DNA from: Orbilia blumenaviensis
Taxonomy: Eukaryota > Ascomycota > Orbiliomycetes > Orbiliales > Orbiliaceae
Length of the DNA stretch: 64,000 bases
Assembly (NCBI GenBank): GCA_036872755.1
Contig: JAVHNS010000003.1
Span: 2,046,001 to 2,110,000, forward strand
Direction of reading: 5' to 3'
Made by a program: the position numbers and the translations under genes. Shown here piece by piece: positions 1-10,427 of this stretch. Position 1 is the first letter of the stretch; every line of letters begins with the position of its first letter. The notes beneath the pieces are model-generated. The model worked only from the letters and a program-made list of their open reading frames with translations, searched no databases and was not told the origin of the DNA.

Positions 1-1187
1 CCTGTAAAAACTTAGTAATATAACTTCCGATGTCCTCCATTCACAGAGTGGACACTCGAACTAATGCACATGTGCTTTCTGCTCACGCCTATGCCCAATG
101 AATTGCCAGTTATCGAATAATTCAAGCTCGGTTTTTCTAGTTTATACTCGATAGATCTCGTCCTTGAGGACCGTTCTGGAATTCGGCTGTATTGGAAATA
201 AAATCTACAGATCTGACAACTTAAGCGCAAACATTCCGAACCCCTTCTCTGTTCGAAATGCCCGAACATCGAATTCGAACTCTGATATAGAATATTTTCG
301 CCCCTCTTTCAAATCAACGCAAAAAATGCAACAAAGTGCAGAAAGATGCTGTGAGCCAATTACACTTGCAACAAAGTTCAATCCCCTGTGATCTAGCCAA
401 ACGGCGCGCAAACATTATGATATTGCCAGTCAGCTGATGACATTAATCGTTGTTACTCTACACTTATCTAACTAAGAATTTCAACGTAGTCTTCATCTGA
501 AGTTTCTTGCGTTGGCTGTAGATTCCCGCGGCATTTTTAAAGAAACCGGTGACCCGTATGTGGATTCATCTTATAAAGTTGACATTCAATTCAAATTTGA
601 TCTGAATAGTTTCAGTACTACAAAGGTTTAGTTTTCTTATGTATTTTGAAACATCAAACCCTCTTAGACTAAATAAGCGACCGGAGTTTCTCGAACTGTG
701 CCACCGCCATGTTGTGGATCTGACACAAATATCTACAAAACTACTGGCGCCGTTGCGTGGGGCTTTGCTTCGAGCTGGCATGCGCATCTTCCCGAATTAT
801 GTTACAACAACGGCCCGGCACGAAGCTAGTGGGCACGAGACTATTTTCATCATATCCATTCCCATCTATTCTAGTGATATAAGAGCCTGAAAATCTTACG
901 CACAGATTGCCTGATAACAAACCCTTGGTCGTACTGGTCTACCGACACTTTTTGGAAGTACCTTCTTGTGTGGTTGTGGGACAAAAGACACGCTCTCTGT
1001 GTTGCAAGCTACTACCTACATTGCATACTCAGGTTTCCCTTAAACCCATTTGCGCCTCCGGCTTCCTAGCTAGTTTTCAACTCTTCCATCCGACATCCAT
1101 CTTCCTTACCAAATACTATTCTCTTCAAACTGAATAAATCGACTCTCTATTGCCATTTCGATTATTGATAAATTTGCAGGACCCAAG
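1..1187. other. No supportable gene; upstream region of HEN1
   Basis: Only short overlapping open frames on both strands, none with recognisable family features or a splice pattern. The last 100 bases or so before 1188 are presumably promoter and 5' leader of the HEN1 gene. It could hold the end of a gene lying outside the window, but I see no sign of one. Confidence 0.5.
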
Positions 1188-3597
1188 ATGAGCGAAATTC
1201 CGTAAGTGCAGTGTAGCTACCTACTAACATCCTATATAAACTACTTTCAGAATATATATCCCATTCGCTAACTAGGACTTTTTTGGGGGGGCGCATAAAT
1301 AGTGCTGCGAGTGGCGATTCCACGGATACCAACAACGGTTCTGGATCCACCTCGTCAAGTGCAGTATCCCATATCTCATATGGGATTCCATCCCCTCCAT
1401 CCACCCCGCCCCGTATCAAATTCACCCCTCCCCTCTTCATCCAAAGAAGAGTGAAGGTATTCAGCCTACTTAAAGAAATTTCTAGAAACTATGAGGCACC
1501 AATTCAGTCTCTTCTCGAAGTTGGATGTATGTTTTCCACCTCTTCAATTCAGGTAAATTTATGCTAACATAAAATACAGGCGGTAGCAATACACCGTTCG
1601 TACAGCGACTGTTAAGCTGTGATGACGAGCTTCCTTTATCGCTTCTCAGCGGAATTGATGTTGACGATGAGCTCATTTCCACTGGTCCTGAAACTGCGTT
1701 CACGACCGTTGAATACGGTGGCGACGACAGATGGAGGGACTTAACTGTCAGCTTGGTTCATGGTGTGCTTTTTCTCCTATGTTAAAATGTACCGTATGAT
1801 TCAAAATATAGGCTAATAGACTAAATCTGCAGGCTCTTTTGAGGATATTTCTCTGAATACAATCGGCCCTTACGATGCTATAACCTCCTGTGAAGGTATT
1901 TAACTCTCAATGACATCTGTTTAATGATATTCAAAGTACATGCTAACATTGTTTCAAGTAATTGAGCATCTGGATCCCGGCCCGCTGGCAAATTTCGCCC
2001 CGGTCCTTCTCGGACGTATGAACCCCAAAGTCCTGGTTGGTACGCTTTCCCCCTCTCTCCGTTTCTTAACAGTCAGGATATCTAATTTCATAAAGTCACA
2101 ACCCCGAACCGGGACTTCAACTCCCTCTTCGAAATGTCCTTCGAGTCACTCGAAGATGTAAAGGGTAAGAAACCCTACATCTGGGATCCACAAGACGACC
2201 CGGAGGTCGCAACCAAGCGCTTCTACCGTGAACCGCATACATACGCAATGCGCCACCACGACCATAGATTCGAATGGACCCGACAAGAATTCCAAACCTG
2301 GGGCGATGATGCCGCAGAAACATTTGGTTATCAAGTATCCTACCATGGATGCGGCGCTCTCCAGGATGGCGCTGAAATCCGAGCAACCCGTTGGCGGGTC
2401 GAAGAGGCACTTCGGCAACAGATAAAAAACAAGAATATTACAGCTGCAGAGGGACAATCTTTAGGCTCTGCTTTGCTCCTCGAGGCATTCGGACATTGTT
2501 CTCAAGTAGCCGTTTTCATTCGTAACGATTTTAGGAAGAAGTCCGAGGAACAGATATCCTCACCGGGGAATCGATACTACACGAACGAATTAACCCCGAT
2601 GGACGCCATCGTCGAAAACCATATCCAACATATCCGCCAACTGCCACCACAGCTTCAACTGATAAAATACCACACTTTTCCAAAGACAACTATCAGTAGA
2701 GCATATCCACCCGCCATATTTGACATTTTCGACCAGCAAAGACTCACGATCAAGCATTTGCTCCCTGTTGAAGTTCAACGGGTGTGGCAGTACGCTCAGA
2801 CACTGCGGGAATATAAGGAGTACGACTATGAGGCCGTTGTAATTAATACTGATGCAAAGTGTCTATGGGACAGCTGTTACACAATTCGACGGGCTTGTCG
2901 GTTCCACTTCGAGGTCCTCGAGTATTTGATGGGTATAAACAACAAGGACTCCTTCAATACTGCTGGAAAACAGAGCGACGAAGGTTTACTAGAATTCGAC
3001 ATCATCGAAAACCCAGCGAACAAGGAAAACCCCGTGGGCGTCGTAACAATAGAACTAGAACCCATACGAGAATACGCATCAACACAAGATGCCAATGAAG
3101 TCCCCAACTTTGAAGACTCGGAAGACGATGATATATCTTCAAAGACATCGTCCTCGCTCAAGGTCATCTCCGAAACACCCAAAATCACTGCAAAAATCCT
3201 CTGGCATACGAATCCTTCAGAAAGAACTCCAGTTTGTGAAAAGACTTACGTAACCCAAGGGCTACTCGCAGACATCCCAAAGGATAAAATACTAACCACC
3301 GATGGAACAGTCGAGACAATGGGCCAGTTCAAGAGACAGAAGAAGGAACCCCAGTTTTTTCAACCTCCAGTTCTGACATCCATCCCAGTTACTTTAGTAT
3401 TCCTACGACCTGAGAAGAATGAAGAGGAAGCAGTTGAAGAATTCGATTACGAGAAACAGAAGACGGAGATGTTTGACAGCTTTGGAGGAAATATGGATAT
3501 GGATGAGGATTGGAGTGAAGGTTCGAGGCCGACGTGGGATGCAGACTCGGATTTCACATGGGATGATGCTGGTGCTGAACCAGTCAGTTGGGATTAG
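1188..3597 (+). CDS. hen1: HEN1-type small RNA 3'-terminal 2'-O-methyltransferase
   Basis: Predicted exons 1188-1201, 1276-1526, 1580-1762, 1833-1895, 1959-2039 and 2096-3597 give 697 aa. The product should be an SAM-dependent enzyme that methylates the terminal 2'-OH of small RNAs. What is seen: SAM motif I EVGCG (residues 86-90); the HEN1 metal-site signature E170-x-x-E173-H174 in EVIEHLDP; TTPNRDFN just after it; and HHDHRFEWTRQEF, whose H254 is the fourth metal ligand. These motifs are diagnostic for the HEN1 family. Residues after about 260 form a long variable extension with an acidic, tryptophan-bearing C-terminus. Introns 2-5 keep frame and join conserved motifs exactly. The first junction is less sure: the nearer acceptor (AG at 1250) leads to a stop, while TAG at 1273-1275 keeps frame. 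It is convergent with the deaminase-like gene, 206 bp away. Confidence 0.9.
3511..3594 (+). other. Acidic Trp-repeat tail of HEN1, Argonaute-hook-like
   Basis: The last 28 residues of HEN1 carry tryptophans at 670, 678, 686 and 696, each flanked by Asp, Ser, Thr or Glu, with spacings of 8, 8 and 10. No other aromatic residue except one Phe lies between them. Tandem Trp in acidic, small-residue, disordered sequence is the known form of Argonaute hooks (GW/WG proteins). The resemblance is seen in the sequence; binding is inferred. Confidence 0.5.
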
Positions 3598-3803
3598 ATG
3601 CTCGGGATAGTTGAATCATGTTGTACCATTTTCCTTTCGTTTTTTTTTTTCCTATTTCCCATTTTCTAGAAGGCTTGGGAGTACTCCGCGTTTTTTGAAT
3701 TGTTTGGAGACATACTTGTGATAACGATACATAGTAATATTTACACAACTATACCCTCCAGATAGACATAAAAAATAATACTTTACAAGACCCATTGAGA
3801 TAT

Positions 3804-5438
3804 CTAATGGGCATCACTGGAAGACCACAAAATACACAAGTGAAACTTCCTCATAACCGCCTCCATAAACACCCTACACCCATTACACGGTTCCTGCGAA
3901 ACATATAACCTCAAAACCCTCGTAGGTACCTTCTGCGCCTGCAATCCCATATTATCAGTACCAATACCCCACGGCGCCCTCCACACTCCATGCGCCACAA
4001 GGTAATGTACCACCAACTTCTTCTCCGCATGAGAACACTCAAAACTAGCCGGTGCGCTTGCATATTTATTATAATTAATCCTCAGCAATTCCGATAATTT
4101 CGTCCCCCAGAACCGAAGAGCGTCTTCAAGATACATCGACGTTTCAAGATTCGATCTTGTACCATAGAGTTTAGTAGTCTTCACAAGGTCAAATTCCTGC
4201 CTTTTACCGCTAAACGTCACAACGTCTTTATACGGCCTCCCTATTTGTAATAAACACGCCGTTCGAGGTTTTGGCGGTATATATGCATTCGTGTTGGCTT
4301 CAAGCACCCTCTCCGGCCGTTTCCCACTCTCCCCGGAACTACGAAGACAGACCCATCTATCCTTCTCATTTGATCCGAACCATGTAATAGTATTTGAAGG
4401 AGGCGTGTACCGCTGTACCGCCTTTTGAAGTGTTTCGAGGTAGAATACTAACTGCTCGACCTGTCCGGATATATCATGCATGGCGTTTGAGGTGTCGAAT
4501 GTTATATTCGAAGGGAGGGGCTTATATTCCTGTTTGGTGGGTAACGGTGAGGATTGTATCGGAGGCGAGGAGAGAGTTATCGCTGAGAAGGCGGCTGTGA
4601 GGGATAACGATATGTCTTCCGTGCTGTTTAGTGAACCCCCTTTTGAATCATTCGTTAATACCGACGTCGTCGTATCCGTGGTGGTGATAGTAATATTGCT
4701 GCTGGTGGTGGCGCTATTACTCCTGCTGTTGCTACTGCTACCACTGGAGACAGAAGCAAAGGCAGAAGCACTCTTTAAGAGACAAGGATACCTCCCCACC
4801 TCCCCCTTCGCATCAATCATAACCCAATACTCCCCCTCGTACCCCAATCTATAACCCACACCCTTCGTGAACACCGACTGATGAACCACATATGGAAACA
4901 CAGCCTGATAATACCTCTTCCTCTCTTCAGCAACAATACAAGGAGCCTCATAAACAATCGGAAATCCCATGTACGCCGGCTCAGTATACTCATGCATATG
5001 CTCCCTCTTACAAACCGGACACTCAACTACTAACAATCTTTCGTTCCACGCACGTACCAATACCTGAGACCCTCTCCAGGAAAATTTCTCATGAAAAATA
5101 TCCGGCGGGATATGGGATACATAACACGCCTCAAGCGTATACATCACCGCTGTCTTGATACCATGTATAATTTCGGCACATAAAGATATCATCTCAGGGA
5201 ATTTATATTTTACGCGTTCGAAAGCGTCCCAGCCGTCTGCGTAGGGGAGGTGACAGGTCGTGAGGTATCCGACTATGGAGGCTGTGCGGTCGAGGACTTC
5301 GTCGAAGATGGCAGAGAGCTCGGGGGGGCTTGAGGGAGAATGGACTAGTTTGGAGAGGGCGGTGACGAGCTGGGATTTTGCGGTGCGGGATTTGGCGAGA
5401 AAGAGGAGGGCGGTTTGGGGGGTGTAGACGCCAGGCAT
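3804..5438 (-). CDS. Deaminase-fold (zinc-dependent, CDA-like) protein, function unknown
   Basis: Single open frame of 544 aa. Its C-terminal part carries the zinc and catalytic signature of the cytidine deaminase superfamily: H470-A-E472 in CSHAEKKL, then P517-C-x-x-C521 in EPCNGC, 45 residues later. This pairing is established for deaminases acting on nucleotides or nucleic acids. The wording is closest to the fungal homologues of bacterial DNA/RNA deaminase effector domains (SsdA-like), from memory and not verified. A second possible metal site lies near the N-terminus (C140-x-x-C143, H147, H149). Residues about 225-300 are a Ser/Thr-rich low-complexity insert. No signal peptide or membrane segment is evident. 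The ATG follows directly on 19 A residues. It converges on HEN1 and diverges from COA6. Substrate cannot be told from sequence; a structural or regulatory role without catalysis is possible. Confidence 0.8.
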   Translation of the reverse strand: MPGVYTPQTALLFLAKSRTAKSQLVTALSKLVHSPSSPPELSAIFDEVLDRTASIVGYLTTCHLPYADGWDAFERVKYKFPEMISLCAEIIHGIKTAVMYTLEACYVSHIPPDIFHEKFSWRGSQVLVRAWNERLLVVECPVCKREHMHEYTEPAYMGFPIVYEAPCIVAEERKRYYQAVFPYVVHQSVFTKGVGYRLGYEGEYWVMIDAKGEVGRYPCLLKSASAFASVSSGSSSNSRSNSATTSSNITITTTDTTTSVLTNDSKGGSLNSTEDISLSLTAAFSAITLSSPPIQSSPLPTKQEYKPLPSNITFDTSNAMHDISGQVEQLVFYLETLQKAVQRYTPPSNTITWFGSNEKDRWVCLRSSGESGKRPERVLEANTNAYIPPKPRTACLLQIGRPYKDVVTFSGKRQEFDLVKTTKLYGTRSNLETSMYLEDALRFWGTKLSELLRINYNKYASAPASFECSHAEKKLVVHYLVAHGVWRAPWGIGTDNMGLQAQKVPTRVLRLYVSQEPCNGCRVFMEAVMRKFHLCILWSSSDAH

Positions 5439-5457
5439 TTTTTTTTTTTTTTTTTTT
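5439..5457 (-). repeat. Pre-AUG poly(A) leader, A19
   Basis: Nineteen consecutive T on the plus strand read as A19 immediately before the ATG of the deaminase-like gene, with no spacer. Confidence 0.85.
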
Positions 5458-6576
5458 GTAAGGTGTAGGTAGGTTATTGATGGCTAGATCTGTGGAAGAG
5501 GGGGGGTTGTATTCGAGGTTATGCACTCCCTCTGGTAGTTATATACGATAGTGTATATAGTAGATCCGGACGGTGTGGTTCCGATTCCTTCGAATCCAGT
5601 ATCTCCAACTTTTTAGAAGCATCTAAGGCGAAAATATATATCAATCGTAAAACCACACTACTACCAGACACTTCACACCAACCCCTCTAATAAGATTATA
5701 GTAACCAATCAATTGGATTCTAAAAAAAAAAAAAAAATCGAAGATGCATAAATTACGCCTGACACATAAGAAAGAAAGAAAAAAGAGAAGAAAAGCTATC
5801 TAGCACATTCCAGCCACCCTCAAGTGCATCCCTGAACCTTTCGATTATGCCGTTTCTGCGAGCCAGCACACAACTGCATCAACAAACGCATGTGCATATG
5901 AAGCCTGAAAACCGAGAATCCATCAATATTCTTAGGGCCAAAACTTGATACCGATGTGTTTTTTTTTTTTTTTTTGCCCCCCCGTTCTAGACCGTCAGTG
6001 AACAGAAAAAAGATTTAACCAATTCATGATAAATTTAAAAACTTATATTTCTTTCTAAAATATTCTCTAAATTAATTCCCAATAGAATCTTATGCTAATT
6101 CGAGTTTGATGTCTACTGGGCGACCCCAGCCAACAGCCGGGGCCCCTCGTAGAAGGCTTTCAATTTTCATGCAAAGTTTATCGATTCGAATCACCTCGAG
6201 TTTAATTATATATATACATTAGAAAAATCAGAACTTTCTAACATTTTGTATTCAACCTTACTTAAATAAGCTCTGTAAAGATTTTCATAGGACTAGTATA
6301 TCTCCATATACCATATATTCGAGGTATCAAAAAAAAAAAGATGAGGTCCAATTCACTACAGATCCTAGTTGATGTCGCCATCCAGAATACCACACTGAAA
6401 ACCAGCCAATAATGCGTTGCCCATTCCCAAGCCCATAATCCATAGCTTAACCCGACAAACCTCAAACGTCAACCCTCCAAAAAAAAAACTCCGAACCTCA
6501 CCGAAATCAATCCAATCCAATCCATCACCACCCCTCCAATCCTACCCCGCCAAAAATTAAAAACCCCCCATCAACA
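5439..6576. other. Divergent intergenic region, deaminase-like gene / COA6
   Basis: It holds several A/T homopolymer runs: T19 at 5439-5457, an A run near 5721, a T run near 5960 and an A run near 6330. A C-rich stretch with CCAAT-type repeats (about 6500-6545) lies just upstream of COA6 and may be its core promoter. No coding region is seen. Confidence 0.5.
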
Positions 6577-7021
6577 ATGGGCCTCCTCTCCTCCCTCGGC
6601 CTCTCCTCCCCCGCACCGGCGCCCCCAAAAACCACAGCCCCAGACCGCACCACCCGCGCCAAATGCTGGGAATCCCGCGACCTCTTCTTCACCTGTCTCG
6701 ACAACAACCAAATCCTGGATAGCATCAAAGACGCCAACCTCGCTGGTAAAAAATGCGGATCTCAACTCAAGGCCTTTGAGAGGGATTGTGCCAGTAGTTG
6801 GGTAATTTTTTCCCTACCTATATTTATTCTTTTCTATCTTATTTAGAGGGAAAGGGAGGGCTAACCAATTGGGGGGTTTTTTTTTGGGATGGATGTGATA
6901 GGTAGAATACTTCAAAAAACGCAGAGTGCAAGAACATAAAAAGGCACAGCTGCTAGCACAGATGGAAGCAGAGGGTGGACAGCAGTTGACCGCTATCTCA
7001 TCGGAGCCGGTGTCGAAGTAA
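6577..7021 (+). CDS. coa6: COA6-like cytochrome c oxidase assembly factor
   Basis: Two exons, 6577-6801 and 6902-7021, separated by a 100-nt GT-AG intron with a GCTAACC branch site, give 114 aa. The product should be a small twin-cysteine protein of the mitochondrial intermembrane space that helps deliver copper to COX2 during complex IV assembly. Seen: a first helix with Cys-x9-Cys (CWESRDLFFTC) and a second with Cys-x10-Cys (CGSQLKAFERDC), followed across the splice junction by SSWVEYFKKRR. This spacing and the WVEYF-basic ending are typical of COA6. The N-terminus is rich in Ser, Pro and Ala and has no classical presequence, as expected for a MIA40-imported protein. The splice joins W75 to V76 in frame. 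Confidence 0.92.
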
Positions 7022-8023
7022 AACCAAACCAAGCCAAACTCCTCGAAATACCACCGATACTACGAAATACCAATCAGCATCTACATATATACACACGCAC
7101 ACGTCGATATACACACCCGTCTCCGCTTTTCCACTCGATTCCTTCGATTCTTCCTTTTTACTACACATATTACGATTTATTTTGGCTCGGGGTAGGGTGG
7201 GTAATGTTTATTTTTATTTTTGTATTATTGAGGCAGGGCGTTTGGAGTCTTTTTTCCCCCTGCTTATAAAAAACAGTGTTTAACTATCGGCCAGGGGTGT
7301 ATGTATGAATACTTATTTGAGTTAAAGAAGAGGAAGGGGGAGGTCTGTATATATCTCGGGATATTCGCTAAAGAAAGAGAGAAAGAGGAGGAGGAGGAGG
7401 AGGAGGAGGAGGAGGAGGAGGAGGAGGAGGAGGAGGAGGAGGAGGAGGAGGAGGAAGGCATAAGAAGGTTGCATATCCCTCCGCCTTCATGTATATATCA
7501 CCATATCACAAAAAAAACAGCCATCTACTACCTCATACAAACCACGGAAACACCCCCCAATGATATACGATACGAGATGAATGAAGCAGAAAACAGCGGA
7601 TGCCCAAGAAAGAGAAAAAAGCCAATTTCGAATTTCAATAAAGATCACCCAGAAGCGAACCAATATGGTAAAATGGTAAAACAGAAATGCAGTGATAGAA
7701 ACAACCGTATACGCCAGCTCCCCCATACAAAAAAAAAAAAAACTGGTAGCAAAGATGACCATGTATATATGGATCAAAATCAAAAGTGAGGTAACAGAAC
7801 CAATGGCCTCTATCCCTTTATATATATCTCCCTCCTCTTGTAATTAGCCAATAAGGAAAAAAAAGGAAAATGCCAGGTAATGCAGCGTGCTCTGAGGCAC
7901 GATGGTATGAAAATAGGAAGTCATAGTCGCCATAAAAAATATGCTTTTTTGTTTTTCAAAAGGAAGAAAGAAAGAAGAAAATATGTGGTAACAAAGGGAA
8001 TTAAAACGGTCGGAAATGGTTTT
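7022..8023. other. Intergenic, convergent 3' regions of COA6 and rhomboid gene
   Basis: No gene supported. It contains the polypurine GAG array, several A runs and TATATA stretches. The longest open frame here is an artefact of the GAG repeat. Confidence 0.6.
7385..7454 (+). repeat. (GAG/GGA)n polypurine trinucleotide array
   Basis: About 70 bases of nearly uninterrupted GAG repeat, all purine on the plus strand, about 360 bp beyond the COA6 stop. Both strands read as low-complexity frames (poly-Glu or poly-Ser), which are not genes. Confidence 0.95.
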
Positions 8024-9750
8024 TTAGAATTTGAACTTCCGCGCGGGCGTCTGCTCTATTCTTTGTAGGTTCCCAATATCACACCAATTCGAGACAGGCT
8101 ATAATAGCATCTCCGTTAGTAAGAATGCCCAATCAAGAAAGAAAAGAGGAGAGAGGGGAGAAGAGTGGGAAAACCTACCAAGCAAGTGAAATAGCGACAC
8201 CACGAGCACTCCCCATTAAAGATGTAGAAGTTTCTCAATAGTAAAATAAAAGCAATGACCGAAAGAGCCAACATGGCAGCACGAAGAAGCCACCAGACCC
8301 ACCAGAACGGGTTCCTCCCTCTGAAGAAGCCGACAGGATCCCTGAGAAGTCTCCTGAGGCCCTGGTTCTGAATCGAAGCCGACGACATCGAGTTGTAGGC
8401 ATCTCCCTTTCCGAGCTTGGACTGTAATGCTGGCGGTGACCTCATGAACGCCAGACCCAAGGCAATACCCATCAGGAAACCACCAATGTGGGCGAAGTTG
8501 TCGACACCAGGGAGCAGACCGAGAACGAACGAGATGGCGAAATCAATGAGCAGGAAGATCAAATCCTTGACGGGCGACTCGCGTTGTTTCCATGTGTAGA
8601 AAAGATCGAGCAAAACCAACGCCAGAATACCGAACAGAGCACCGGAGGCACCGGTGCTGGCAAGACCCTGTGGAGCGAAATTCCCACCCAGGACAAAACC
8701 GAAGATACCAGAGGCAATATAAACCACGCTGAACCTTATGATACCTATCTCTCTTTCCATGTCGGTTCCGAGTCTGAGCTGAATAAGCAGATTGAAAGCA
8801 ATGTGAATGAGACCAGCGTGCATAAAGATCGGAGTGATAAATCGCCACCATTGGTTTGGAGTGGTGAAGTCCTGGAAGCCGCAGAGCTCTTGGATGGAGC
8901 ATGCGGTGCCGTCCTGCGTGGAGACCGTGAGAGTGGTGGTGTTGGGACAGGCCCAGGGTCGAGAGACGCTCGAACCAACGGTGAGGGTGTCCTTCATGCA
9001 GGGAACGAATCTGGCGCCCATATTGATCATGACGTAGGGAGAAGGACCGATCATCGGATTGAAGCTGGGCTTTGTTTGGATAGGGGAACCGGTAATCTGG
9101 GCATTTTTGACGATTTCAGCGATGAAGACGGCGACCTGGATTATCGAGACGGCGTAGCAGAAGAAAGGGATCGTCTTGTGTCGTTTCCTGGCCCAGAAGC
9201 CTAGCTGTTTTTCGCGCATGGGCGGGACTGGGTGCGGCAACGTGCCGTTGTTGTTGCGGCCGCCGTTGCCGTTGTTGTGATAATTGTTATTCTGATTGTA
9301 GGCGGGCATGTGTGAGGCACCAGCCATATGCTGGGGATGTTCAGAGAGAGGGATGTTTTCTCCGTAGGAAGAGGACCGGTTTGTGTCGTAGTTGTAAAGG
9401 GGGCCGTGGTATGAAGTGTCTTCCTGCAACGAATATGGTTCCTGAGAAGGTTTGTAAGTCGTACGGACATCTTCCAGAGACGGGTTGTAAGGGGAGGAGT
9501 TATTAGTGTCCGCCTTCGAGTGGGAGTACGGTTGGGAGTAGTAGGGGGAGGGATTGGAGGAAGGAGATGGGGGGGATGAGACATGACCCGGAGAGATGGT
9601 GGTGGTGGTGGTGGCTGAAAGGGGGGTCTCGTTGTGCAGGCGGGTGGCAGCAGCGTCAGTTCGAGTTCCATCAGGCGTCCCCGTCCCCATCCCCATCCCC
9701 GTACCAGCAGGGTTGTGGTTGCTGTTGTTGTAGTAGTCGTATGCGGACAT
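8024..9750 (-). CDS. Rhomboid-family intramembrane serine protease
   Basis: Exons 8179-9750 and 8024-8098 (intron 80 nt, GTAGGT donor, CTAAC branch) give 548 aa. Rhomboids cut transmembrane substrates inside the bilayer. Seen: about 190 residues of disordered N-terminus rich in Asn, Pro, Ser and Tyr, then a first membrane span near 193-213. Next come a lumenal loop with cysteines and the rhomboid core: WWRFITPIFMH with H311 and H316, GASG with the likely nucleophile S369, and DNFAHIGG with the likely catalytic H421. A further membrane span follows near 475-500. The second exon replaces an implausible read-through end with a short Cys-containing tail. The catalytic Ser and His are both present, so it is predicted active, unlike the pseudoprotease derlins. 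Which fungal rhomboid paralogue it is cannot be settled here. It diverges from the DHHC gene. Confidence 0.9.
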
Positions 9751-10400
9751 ATTGTTCGTTTCGTTTCGCTTTTCGGGTCAGATGCAGCTGTCCACTGGTC
9801 GGTCCACTACACCACTGGTCATGCACTTCGAACCCTTTCTTGTATTTTATTTTATTTTTTATACGTATATGTATATTATTTTACTCTAAAAAGACGAGTA
9901 TCAAGCAGCTGTTCGAGAGGGAAAAGGAATAGACAGACGAGGTAGTTTTTCTCTCTCTCTCGTTTGCCTTTCGAATCGGGAAGCGGGTAGCCGTTTCGAA
10001 CGAGAAAGGGCCAAAAGGGCGGGTAGGCGGAGAGATAGTTGTCGCAGCCGGAGTTTAGCCCAATCGAGCCTGCTTTCTTTTTTTATTTTATTTTATTCGA
10101 AGGCCTTTTCTTCCTCAAGAGAACCGTCCAGACGAGCGAGTAGAAGGATGTCAAGCAGAAGCAAAAAAAGAAAAGAAAAAGAGCGTCAGTCGATGAGAGA
10201 CAGACAGGTTAAAAAGAGAGGTATAGATGGTGGAGAGAGGGTTTATGATGAAGAGGAAAGATAGAAACAGAAATAGAAATAGAAAGAGGAAGAGGAAGAG
10301 AGTGGATGATGTCGACCGGCAGCAGATATGATGTGCGTGTGTGGGGGAATCAGACCAAGCCACGCCAGAACGGACCAGAACAGACCACAATGCAATCGAA

Positions 10401-10427
10401 ATACAATACAATACAATACAATACAAT
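10401..10427 (+). repeat. (ATACA)n pentanucleotide microsatellite
   Basis: About five tandem copies of ATACA in the leader region upstream of the rhomboid gene. Confidence 0.85.

Noticed and set aside
1202..1250. Shorter first intron of HEN1 ending at CAG 1250
   Set aside because: It has the best branch and acceptor, but the frame then meets a stop at 1273. The TAG at 1273-1275 as acceptor keeps frame, so it was preferred, with doubt.
7301..7789. 162-codon frame with a poly-Glu block
   Set aside because: Created by the GAG microsatellite; the rest is Lys/Asn-rich AT sequence without protein-like pattern.
9771..9840. GTAGTGG and GGTTCGAA-like words resembling tRNA D and T arms
   Set aside because: On the strand where the T-arm word is correct it comes before the D-arm word, so no cloverleaf can form.
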